This document shows positions 1 to 6,304 of a stretch of DNA of 6,922 nucleotides, piece by piece (the first letter of the stretch is position 1; the number at the start of each line of letters is the position of its first letter). The stretch spans positions 1 to 6,922 of the forward strand of contig QHOP01000337.1 of the NCBI GenBank assembly GCA_003219345.1. Reading direction: 5' to 3'. The translations under genes and the position numbers were made by a program. The stretch is from Verrucomicrobiota bacterium (GTDB lineage: Bacteria; Verrucomicrobiota; Verrucomicrobiia; Limisphaerales; AV2). The notes below the pieces were generated by a model. The model was given only the letters and a program-made list of their open reading frames with translations. It had not been told where the DNA came from and searched no databases.

Positions 1-201
1 CATCCTCCTTGGCCGCAGAGGTCGGTCGAGGTTGCGGCGCAGAACGAAGCATTGCTCGCGACGACCGGCGACTGGATCAACCGCGCCCGTCTCATCGGCG
101 CCAATTATTCGCCGGGTGTGAGCGATGTTTGGATGGGGCGGCCGGAGCGGATACATTACCCTGAACGCAAGAGGCGCTTGAGGGTCTTCTTCGATGTTTG
201 A
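1..201 (+). CDS. 3' end of an unrecognised protein-coding gene (partial)
   Basis: Frame 1 is open from the left edge to a TGA at 199-201, giving the last 66 residues of a protein that begins outside the window. The readable tail includes 'NEALLATTGDWINRAR', 'GVSDVWMGRPERIHYPE' and a basic end 'RKRRLRVFFDV'. Codon choice (many codons ending in G or C) matches the downstream genes, which supports real coding, but 66 residues is short evidence. I do not recognise the family. The next gene starts 39 bases downstream in the same frame, so the two could be co-transcribed. No terminator-like hairpin is visible in that gap. Confidence 0.5.
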   Translation, partial: HPPWPQRSVEVAAQNEALLATTGDWINRARLIGANYSPGVSDVWMGRPERIHYPERKRRLRVFFDV

Positions 202-240
202 CGCCCGGATAGGTTCAGCGTTGACCGTGGCTGGATTTGG

Positions 241-2634
241 ATGAACATAGGCCGCGCTTTGAAAACCGCGGCGCATGTTTGCTTCAGAGTGTGGTGCACG
301 TTGGTTGCTTGCGCTTTGCTCGCGCAGTTTCGGGCAGTGCAGGGTTATCTGGCCGCCGCCGTTGCCAACCCTAAACGCGATCCAATCGATCAACCGTTCA
401 GGCGCGCGCCGATGGCCGAGTCGTCACGCAGCATCGTGATTCCGCTGGCAACGAATTTGCACCTGGCGTTCGACGCGCAGCTATTGCGGACGCATACCGT
501 GTGGACCGGCGCAGGCTTAAACCTTATGGGCCCGCCATACACCGGGCAGAAAAGTCCGTTTCTTTGCAACTTCGACGGCGAAACGCTCTGGGGTAATCCA
601 CCCGTATTTCCCTGGCGGATTGGCAGGCGAGCGCAACAGGACCAATTCGAGAGACCGAAAAGCGCCCGCTTCGAAGGGATCAGCACCAAGGGCGGCGCCG
701 TCACTCTCATATATGAACTGGCAAGGGAGGAGGGGAAACCCGTGCAGATTTTTGAAACGCCGCGACGGGAAATGACTGGAAATATGGCGGCCGTCGTCCG
801 CCGTTTCCAGATCAGCTCCTGCGACCAAGACCTGTTTTATCTCGCCAACGCAGCGATGAACCAAGCGTGGTTATTGGGCGATTTGAAATCGGCCATGACA
901 GTGCAACTGAATGCAGGTTATCTGACGCTCATCTTGCGCGGCAACGGGCCACTGGAATGGCAGCCCAGCCAACAGGAAGTGGATTACCCGGTGTTGTTGC
1001 AGGCGGAGAAGGACGGCAAAGGTCCGGACAGCGCCGTGAAGACGAATCGCGTTGTCGGGATGGAGTCGCGCGCCTGGCTGCGAATTCCGCCACACACGAA
1101 AGAGCTGGCGTTTGAGGTCGTCACACTTGCCTCACCCGAGCGAATCGCTTCCATAACGTTGAACCGAACAGCCGGAGCGACCGTCGCGCCGGCCAACCTG
1201 TCGTCGGTGACGAGCGCCGAGAAGGATTCCGAGGCTCCCGGTGCGAAGGTGTTTGCCGGCGATGCCGCGGCGGCGCGACGGGAAAGCGGCGATGAATTCT
1301 ATCGAATCGAACATTTCCCGTTGCCGCGCGAAATTGATTTGCTGGTCGGCGGGATGGACTGGCTCGGCAACGGCGACCTGGCGGTCTGCACCTGGCCGGG
1401 TGAAGTGTATCTCGTCCAAAACGCTCAAGGACCGGTGGAGAGAGCTGCGTATCGCCGATTCGGACGCGGACTGAACGAACCGCTTGGACTCAAAGTCGTC
1501 AATGACCGGATTTATGTCGCGCAGAAGTGTGAGTTGACGCGATTGACGGACACGGACGGGAACGGCGAAGCCGACCTTTACGAAACCATCAATGCCGACT
1601 GGGGTTTCACCGGGAACTATCACTCCTTCACCTTCGGGCCGGCCGTTGATCGGAACAATGATTTTTATCTGTTTCTGGCCGGCCAGCACGGTCGCTGGGA
1701 CGTGCCTTATGTCGGATGGTGTGTGCGAATCGCGGCCAACGACCATAAGCTGGAGGGTTTTTGCAGCGGGCTGCGCGCGCCTAACGGCTGGGCGAGCTTT
1801 GGACCCGACCAGGATTTCTTCGTGACCGACAATCAGGGCGAGTGGATTGGGGCCTGCAAACTGAACTATCTACAGCGAGGGAAATTCTACGGCTTTCCAG
1901 CCAGTTACCCCGCGCCGGAAGCCGACTATCTGCACCCAAAAAATTTTCAACCGCCCGCCCTCTGGTTCCCACGCAGACTCGCGCCTTCAGCCAGCGGCAT
2001 CGCCGTCATCACGGACGATCGGCTTGGGCCGTTTCAGGGGCAGATGCTCGTCGGCGATTTTCAGAACAGCATCGTCATGCGCGTGGCGATGGAAAAAGTA
2101 AACGGTGAATGGCAAGGAGCTGTGTGGCCGTTTGCAAAAGGGTTCGCGGGCGCGGTGAACCGGTTGTCGATGGGGCCGGACGGCAAACTTTATGTCGGCG
2201 GTTGCAAACGGGCGTGGTCCACAGCCGCGCCGATGGAATATTCATTGGAGCGTGTGGGTTTCACAGGGTGGAGGCCGTTTGAAGTGAAGGAAGTTCACGC
2301 CAAGCGCGACGGATTCGAACTGATTTTTACGGAACCGGTGGATGCGGCAACGGGGACCAATACGGAGCACTATGCGGTCAGCCAATTCACCTACGAATAT
2401 TCCGGCAGCTACGGTTCGCCGGAGATCGACCACGATGGCGGGAAGAACAGTGCAACACCAATCGAAGTCGCCCAGGCCGCTCTCTCCACCGAGCGGAAGA
2501 GAGTGAGTCTTTCATTGAAGGGCTGGCGGGCCGGATACGTCACTGCGGTGCGGATGGTTGGCGTGATGAGCGCGGCCGGGCGGGGGCTTTGGCATGACAC
2601 ATTCTATTACACGCTCAATCATGTCCCGGAATGA
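241..2634 (+). CDS. Secreted sorbosone-dehydrogenase-like (propeller-type) protein of the PVC group, no heme domain
   Basis: This 797-residue protein starts with an export signal: Arg5, Lys8 and Arg16, then a hydrophobic run at about 17-30. A lipobox-like L-V-A-C lies at 21-24, so a lipoprotein is possible, but the preceding hydrophobic stretch is short. Residues about 65-330 form a beta-rich domain like the N-terminal domain (DUF6797-type) of large secreted Verrucomicrobia/Planctomycetes proteins. Residues about 360-670 resemble the glucose/sorbosone dehydrogenase-like propeller, with 'GGMDWLGNGDLAVCTW' (370-385), an EF-hand-like loop DTDGNGEAD (437-445), 'RAPNGW' (512-517) and 'DNQGEW' (530-535). 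Residues about 680-797 match the usual tail, with 'EHYAV' (709-713) and 'YGSPE' (724-728). Many relatives carry a c-type cytochrome; no CxxCH motif is present here, so electron transfer through its own heme is not expected. Substrate and enzymatic activity are unknown. No good Shine-Dalgarno precedes the ATG. The start is supported by the signal peptide and by the in-frame stop at 199-201, with no other start codon between. Confidence 0.8.
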   Translation: MNIGRALKTAAHVCFRVWCTLVACALLAQFRAVQGYLAAAVANPKRDPIDQPFRRAPMAESSRSIVIPLATNLHLAFDAQLLRTHTVWTGAGLNLMGPPYTGQKSPFLCNFDGETLWGNPPVFPWRIGRRAQQDQFERPKSARFEGISTKGGAVTLIYELAREEGKPVQIFETPRREMTGNMAAVVRRFQISSCDQDLFYLANAAMNQAWLLGDLKSAMTVQLNAGYLTLILRGNGPLEWQPSQQEVDYPVLLQAEKDGKGPDSAVKTNRVVGMESRAWLRIPPHTKELAFEVVTLASPERIASITLNRTAGATVAPANLSSVTSAEKDSEAPGAKVFAGDAAAARRESGDEFYRIEHFPLPREIDLLVGGMDWLGNGDLAVCTWPGEVYLVQNAQGPVERAAYRRFGRGLNEPLGLKVVNDRIYVAQKCELTRLTDTDGNGEADLYETINADWGFTGNYHSFTFGPAVDRNNDFYLFLAGQHGRWDVPYVGWCVRIAANDHKLEGFCSGLRAPNGWASFGPDQDFFVTDNQGEWIGACKLNYLQRGKFYGFPASYPAPEADYLHPKNFQPPALWFPRRLAPSASGIAVITDDRLGPFQGQMLVGDFQNSIVMRVAMEKVNGEWQGAVWPFAKGFAGAVNRLSMGPDGKLYVGGCKRAWSTAAPMEYSLERVGFTGWRPFEVKEVHAKRDGFELIFTEPVDAATGTNTEHYAVSQFTYEYSGSYGSPEIDHDGGKNSATPIEVAQAALSTERKRVSLSLKGWRAGYVTAVRMVGVMSAAGRGLWHDTFYYTLNHVPE

Positions 2635-2748
2635 CTTTACCGAAACACCTGGGCAACAATACGCTTGGAAAGAAAAGACCTCGTGGCAAACTCCTTGCTG
2701 TCAACTATTCGATTGCAACGGCACGAACCCCTTGCACCCTTGCAAATC

Positions 2749-3213
2749 ATGAACTTGTGGCGCTCGATCAAACCAGGCCGAAAGCAACTCAGTCTTGCAT
2801 TTACTCTAGCGGAAGCCATGATCTCAATCGCGGTTGCCGCCATCAGCATCGGCGGAATTCTTTATGGATTTATCTTGTTCGGCCAACGGGCCGAATGGTC
2901 CACTTGCTCGACGGCCGCCCAGTCCATGGCGATGCGCCGGCTCGAACAGACCCGCGCCGCTAAATGGGACCCGCTCGGTTATTATCAAGGAACGAACGGA
3001 TTGGACGAGGTCGTGCCGGCCAATTTCCCAGTCGTGATCACCAACCTGGACATCCCTTTGATCGGAACGAATACGGTCCGCGCCACCAACACGACAACCA
3101 TAACCCTCGTCTACACCAACCTGAAAATGGTGCGCGTGGACTGCGTCTGGTCCGTCTTATCGCGCGGACCATTCACGAACACGGTCATCACTTATCGCGC
3201 GCCTGATCAGTGA
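2749..3213 (+). CDS. Type IV prepilin-like minor pilin/pseudopilin, PilV/GspI-like
   Basis: This 154-residue protein has a classic type IV prepilin N-terminus: a basic leader (residues 1-17, with Arg5, Lys8, Arg11 and Lys12), cleavage motif A17|F18-T-L-A-E22 with the conserved Glu at mature position +5, then a hydrophobic helix to about residue 44. The -1 residue is Ala, not the usual Gly, as often seen in PVC bacteria. After the helix, 'AAQSMAMRRLEQTRA' resembles the amphipathic continuation of PilV/GspI proteins. The C-terminal part is rich in Asn and Thr. A prepilin peptidase would be expected to trim the leader before the protein joins a pilus or pseudopilus tip. The frame is open further upstream to a TTG at 2665, but the ATG at 2749 gives a normal leader length. 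No clear Shine-Dalgarno precedes it. The gene overlaps the next by 4 bases. The exact minor-pilin class is inferred from order and the post-helix motif. Confidence 0.8.
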   Translation: MNLWRSIKPGRKQLSLAFTLAEAMISIAVAAISIGGILYGFILFGQRAEWSTCSTAAQSMAMRRLEQTRAAKWDPLGYYQGTNGLDEVVPANFPVVITNLDIPLIGTNTVRATNTTTITLVYTNLKMVRVDCVWSVLSRGPFTNTVITYRAPDQ

Positions 3214-3833
3214 ACATCCGCAGCCGACATAAGCCGGACAGCTCGACCGGGAGTTATCGCGAACAAACCGCGTTTACTTTGGTGGAGGTGTTGATCGCGT
3301 CAACGATCTCCCTGATGGTGGTCGGGGCGGTCCTGACGACGAATTTGTTTGGAATTCGCGTGATACAGATCACCCAGCCAAAATTGAGCGCCAGCGCCGG
3401 CGTTCGACAAACGATCAACCCCCTCGTGACCGACATCACGTCGGCGAAAATGGTCCGCATCGGCAGCGGGGACCTCTACTCGTTTACCAGAGTCGCGGAC
3501 GGCACGCTGAAACAAGGAAGCGCCATTCAACTTTACCCTTCCAATGACACAAACGTTTTCACCCGGTATTTCTGGGATGTCACGGACAAGAAGCTTAAAC
3601 GCGTGACGAATGGATCCACCAACGCCTTCGTGGTCGCCAGCGCGATCACGAACAGCCTGGTGTTCAGCGGCGAGGATTGGCAGGGGAACATCCTGACCAA
3701 CAACCAGAACAACATAGTTATCGGGGTCACGCTCCAATATTCTCAACTGGGAGGAACCAACATGCCGGTGGGTCCAACCAATTATTATAAAAGCTACCAG
3801 GTGCGGACCCGGATTGCTCACCGCTCGCAATAG
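3210..3833 (+). CDS. Type IV prepilin-like minor pilin/pseudopilin, PilW/GspJ-like
   Basis: This 207-residue protein has a 21-residue leader, cleavage motif A21|F22-T-L-V-E26 with Glu at mature +5, and a hydrophobic helix 'VLIASTISLMVVGAVLTT' at about 27-44. The remainder looks like a beta-rich PilW/GspJ-type head, with 'TINPLVTDITSA' after the helix and an Asn-rich segment near 'GNILTNNQNN'. It starts at a GTG whose last two bases begin the stop of the previous gene (a GTGA junction), which suggests translational coupling and a fixed assembly ratio with the upstream prepilin. No ATG is available upstream or near the leader, which supports the GTG. It would be inserted in the inner membrane and processed by prepilin peptidase. 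Assignment to the W/J class is inferred from its place after a V/I-like gene and its length. A 160-base gap follows before the next gene. Confidence 0.8.
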   Translation: MNIRSRHKPDSSTGSYREQTAFTLVEVLIASTISLMVVGAVLTTNLFGIRVIQITQPKLSASAGVRQTINPLVTDITSAKMVRIGSGDLYSFTRVADGTLKQGSAIQLYPSNDTNVFTRYFWDVTDKKLKRVTNGSTNAFVVASAITNSLVFSGEDWQGNILTNNQNNIVIGVTLQYSQLGGTNMPVGPTNYYKSYQVRTRIAHRSQ

Positions 3834-3871
3834 TGTCATGTCACAGAAATACCCATTCAACGTTGCGCTTT

Positions 3872-3932
3872 CCCCTCACCCGGCCTTCGGCCACCCTCTC
3901 CCCATCCGATGGGGAGAGGGCAGGGTGAGGGG
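3872..3932. repeat. Compound GC-rich palindrome (dispersed REP-like element)
   Basis: An outer stem pairs CCCCTCACCC (3872-3881) with GGGTGAGGGG (3923-3932). An inner stem pairs CCCTCTCCCCATC (3894-3906) with GATGGGGAGAGGG (3908-3920). Between the two left arms lies a third small hairpin, GGCC-TTC-GGCC (3882-3892). The right side has only CA at that junction, so the whole can fold as a three-way structure. Sequences of this 'CCCTCACCC...CCCTCTCCCC' type are familiar to me as intergenic repeats in many bacterial genomes, but I could not check copy number here. There is no T-run on either side, so a standard intrinsic terminator is unlikely. It sits 38 bases after the PilW-like stop and about 61 bases before the PilX-like start, where it could modulate mRNA stability between them. 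Confidence 0.75.
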
Positions 3933-3976
3933 CGCTGCTGTTTCCAGCTTGGTCGGCGTCATTGTAAAGAAGCGTT

Positions 3977-3981
3977 AGGGA
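3977..3981 (+). promoter_or_regulatory. Possible ribosome binding site for the first PilX-like gene
   Basis: AGGGA lies 12 bases before the ATG at 3994, which is somewhat far for a Shine-Dalgarno site. An in-frame TAG at 3976-3978 overlaps it, and no start codon lies between that stop and the ATG. The protein therefore cannot begin further upstream and gain a missing N-terminal helix. Confidence 0.4.
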
Positions 3982-3993
3982 CACCAGACTGGA

Positions 3994-5670
3994 ATGAAAA
4001 TCAAATCAGTCACACCGGGTCTCGAAGGTTTCTCGCTGGGCGTGCTCGCCTGGATGACGACCAACGGCAACCTGACGCAGCGTTACAACGAGTATTTCGA
4101 TTCGGTCGCGGCCGCGGAAGCGGCGACGGAAAAGGTCGTGGCGAGCATGGCCAGGGATTTTCAAAATTCCGGCGTCAACGGGGTCGATGGCAACCTCGCG
4201 AACTATGGCGCGTCGATTCCAACGCCGGCGGAAGTCAATGACTGGGCCAATTATCAATTCAATGATCCATCAGGCTTCCAGAATGCGACTTATGTGACCA
4301 AACTGACGCCCTGGCAATACACCAACGTGAACTGGAAATACACCGGCTTCAAAGGCTCCAACAGCACCTATCGGATCATTTCCAACGCGCGCAACACCGC
4401 CTCCGCATACGGCATCACTTCGGCTGTGAAGCAGGAGATTCAGCTCGTCTCCATTCCGCTGTTTGAATTTGAGGTCTTCTACGCGCTGGATATGGAGATT
4501 TGTCCGGGCTCCGGCGGCTTGACTTTCAACGGACGTGTTCATGACAATGGAACGATCTATTGCCAGCCATCGAGCCCCAATGTCGTGACCTTTCTTGACC
4601 ATGTCACCGCCGCGCAGAAGATTCTCCCCACCGCCTCGCCCAACGATTCGAATCCGCGGACGCTGGGAACCATTGTCTATCAGGCGGAGCACGATTGGAA
4701 CGTCAGTTCGCTCAACCTCCCGCTCGGTATCAGCAACAATCCCAGCAACCTGCACGCGCTGATTGACATTCCTCCAGGCTCTGAATCGGCCAATTCGCTC
4801 CTGGGCCTGCAGCGCTTCTACAACAAGGCCGACTTGATCATCCTGGTCAGCGACTCCACCGTGACCGCCACGAGCGGCGCTTACAACAATTTTTCGACAC
4901 CAGTGTGCCCACCGTGGTCCTCCATCAGCAGCTTCGTGCAGACAAACATTACGTCCTACGACAAACGCGAGGGCAAGAGCATCCAAGCCACACAAATTGA
5001 CCTGCAAAACTTCAACAGCGCCTATAGCGGTTTGACCACTCAACTGGGTCGTCCGGTGAAGATTCTTTACGTGGCGGATTTGCGTTCGACAGACTCCACG
5101 ACGTTATCCGGCGTGAAGCTGATCAATGGCCAGACACTCCCCGCCAACGGGTTGACGATCGCCACATACAATCCCCTTTATGTTAAAGGCCATTACAACG
5201 CGCCGGCAGGGGCTTTGGGCACTACGAACACTACGGGCACCGCGCCCGCGGCACTTATCGCCGATGCGATCACGGTTCTGTCTGTCGTCTGGAATGACGC
5301 TGATGCCAGCAAGCGGCTGAACACCCCCGCCCGCGTTGCCAACGACACGACCATCAACGCCGCCGTGCTTGGGGGAATCGTGCCCAGCGCCAACGGTAAC
5401 TACAGCGGCGGGGTGGAAAATTTTTTGCGTCTGCTCGAGGACTGGACCTCTCGCACTCTAACGTTCAACGGATCAATGGTGGCGTTGTTTCCCAGCCAGA
5501 TCGCCACGGCGAACTGGGGGAATAACAATGATATCAGCAATCCGCCACGGCGCGCCTATGCTTTCGATACTAATTTTAAGGACTACGCCAAACTGCCCCC
5601 AGGCACGCCGGAGGTCCGCACGATCATTCACGCCGCATGGAACATCACGCAAGCCAATTCGACGCAATGA
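3994..5670 (+). CDS. PilX-like pilus-associated protein, full-length but missing its N-terminal membrane helix
   Basis: This 558-residue protein belongs with the large PilX-like proteins found beside prepilin genes in PVC and related bacteria. Visible family marks are 'AAAEAATEKVVASMARDFQNSG' type helix after the N-terminus, 'GRVHDNGTIY' (180-189), 'NPLYVKGHYN' (393-402), 'ALIADAITVLS' (420-430) and 'GVENFLRLLEDW' (473-484). The paralogue at 6305 starts with the same plan (M-K-x-K, then GFSL at 12-15) but then has 15 hydrophobic residues before 'GVLAWMTT'. Here GFSL (12-15) joins GVLAW (16-20) directly, so only about eight hydrophobic residues remain, too few to span a membrane. The frame is otherwise intact, and the start is fixed by an in-frame stop at 3976. 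Without the helix the protein should be neither anchored nor exported by the pilin route, so it may be non-functional, or may act in another way. It overlaps the next gene by 4 bases (ATGA). The family is fairly sure; the role is inferred. Confidence 0.78.
   Translation: MKIKSVTPGLEGFSLGVLAWMTTNGNLTQRYNEYFDSVAAAEAATEKVVASMARDFQNSGVNGVDGNLANYGASIPTPAEVNDWANYQFNDPSGFQNATYVTKLTPWQYTNVNWKYTGFKGSNSTYRIISNARNTASAYGITSAVKQEIQLVSIPLFEFEVFYALDMEICPGSGGLTFNGRVHDNGTIYCQPSSPNVVTFLDHVTAAQKILPTASPNDSNPRTLGTIVYQAEHDWNVSSLNLPLGISNNPSNLHALIDIPPGSESANSLLGLQRFYNKADLIILVSDSTVTATSGAYNNFSTPVCPPWSSISSFVQTNITSYDKREGKSIQATQIDLQNFNSAYSGLTTQLGRPVKILYVADLRSTDSTTLSGVKLINGQTLPANGLTIATYNPLYVKGHYNAPAGALGTTNTTGTAPAALIADAITVLSVVWNDADASKRLNTPARVANDTTINAAVLGGIVPSANGNYSGGVENFLRLLEDWTSRTLTFNGSMVALFPSQIATANWGNNNDISNPPRRAYAFDTNFKDYAKLPPGTPEVRTIIHAAWNITQANSTQ
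4039..4494 (+). repeat. Upstream copy of a 456-base paralogous repeat
   Basis: This block aligns without indels to 6395-6850, with about 31 mismatches by hand count (about 93% identity). It begins exactly where the upstream PilX-like gene lacks the membrane-helix codons. It ends around codon 167, after which the two genes diverge quickly although the protein alignment continues. Long exact matches occur, for example from 'GAGTATTTCGATTCGGTCGC' through the following codons up to the 'AGCATGGCC' triplet group. Confidence 0.9.
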
Positions 5671-6293
5671 ACACGCTCGCTTCATCCCTTATCGTGAAGT
5701 TGGGTTGCCTTGCCCTGCCCGCGCTCCTCCTGCCGGGATTGCACGGCGCGGAAGGTGAGTTCCGATTGGTTACCGAATCCATCGAAATCGCCGAACGCGG
5801 CAAAGTGCCAGGTTACGCTCTGCTCGTGGACGGAAAACGGATGTCTTTCCTGTCGCCCGCGGGATGGAGCGTAAAACCGGACGCGGCCAAGAAGACCATC
5901 CAACTGCTGCCGGAGGACCTGCGCGCCGGCATCCGCATCAGAATCCTGCTGGAAAAGAACGGGGGGAAGCCGGAGCTGAAAGCGGAACAACTGCGGCAGA
6001 AGGTGCTGGAACGCTATCCCGGCGCGAAAATCACCCATGAGTTCAGGTGCTACACCAGCGGCGAGGAAGGACTGGCATTCGACATCGAACGCCTGGTGGA
6101 AGAAGAGACCGCGGTCTCAGGCCGAATAGCGTTTGTGGCGTTCGATGGCGGAACAGTCGAGTTCGAATTGACAGCCAACACCAAACGGTTCCCGGATTAT
6201 CATCTTCGGTTCGCCGCGCTGCTGAGTTCGTTCAGGATCGGTCCGGCCGCGTCAAAGTCAGCGAACACAGGACGAGTTGGAGGGTCGAGATGA
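5667..6293 (+). CDS. Small secreted (periplasmic) protein of unknown function, possibly DcrB/PsbP-like
   Basis: This 208-residue protein begins with a clear Sec signal peptide: Lys11, a hydrophobic run at 12-25, and probable cleavage after Ala28 (H-G-A|E). The cysteine at 14 does not sit in a good lipobox, so a soluble periplasmic protein is more likely. The mature part has 'FLSPAGWSVKPD' (61-72), a charged helix-like middle, and ends with 'LRFAALLSSFRI' (180-191) followed by a flexible tail. A 'P-x-GW' motif near the start and an 'SFR' motif near the end recall DcrB/PsbP-type alpha-beta domains, but this is a weak inference. The frame opens at 5637, but the ATG at 5667 gives the proper signal peptide and a 4-base ATGA overlap with the upstream gene, typical of coupled translation. 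Its place between two PilX-like paralogues suggests an accessory role in pilus assembly or stability. Confidence 0.75.
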   Translation: MNTLASSLIVKLGCLALPALLLPGLHGAEGEFRLVTESIEIAERGKVPGYALLVDGKRMSFLSPAGWSVKPDAAKKTIQLLPEDLRAGIRIRILLEKNGGKPELKAEQLRQKVLERYPGAKITHEFRCYTSGEEGLAFDIERLVEEETAVSGRIAFVAFDGGTVEFELTANTKRFPDYHLRFAALLSSFRIGPAASKSANTGRVGGSR

Positions 6294-6296
6294 CGC

Positions 6297-6300
6297 GGAG
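6297..6300 (+). promoter_or_regulatory. Ribosome binding site for the second PilX-like gene
   Basis: GGAG lies four bases before the ATG at 6305, inside the 11-base gap after the previous stop. It is close but plausible, and it supports this ATG as the start and co-transcription with the gene before it. Confidence 0.55.
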
Positions 6301-6304
6301 TAAG

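Noticed and set aside
221..249. TTGACC as a -35 box for the large secreted protein gene
   Set aside because: A -10 box at the usual spacing would fall inside the coding sequence and reads ACATAG, which does not resemble TATAAT.
1132..1746. Long minus-strand open frame (about 204 codons) inside the large secreted protein gene
   Set aside because: It is antisense to a well-supported gene in GC-rich DNA, has no recognisable motifs and no ribosome binding site. It is a shadow of the + strand codon bias.
2665..2748. Upstream TTG start that would extend the V-like prepilin by 28 residues
   Set aside because: It would give a 45-residue leader before the cleavage site, far longer than usual. The ATG at 2749 gives a 17-residue basic leader.
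3872..3932. The palindrome as a rho-independent terminator
   Set aside because: No run of T follows the stem on either strand, and the cluster continues in the same orientation right after it.
3933..3978. Short reading frame after the palindrome ending at the TAG at 3976, as a gene remnant
   Set aside because: Only about 15 codons, no similarity to the start of the paralogue, and no supporting signals.
3909..4241. An open frame of about 110 codons running out of the palindrome and over the start of the PilX-like gene
   Set aside because: It reads the palindrome and then the PilX-like gene in another frame. The same shadow frame recurs at 6328-6597 because the DNA is duplicated, not because it codes.
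4270..5043. Minus-strand open frame of 257 codons opposite the PilX-like gene
   Set aside because: The + strand frame here has family motifs and a paralogue with matching frame and mostly synonymous changes. The antisense frame shows no domain or signal.
5637..5666. Upstream ATG start for the small secreted protein
   Set aside because: It adds ten polar residues ahead of a proper signal peptide. The ATG at 5667 gives a normal signal sequence and an ATGA overlap.
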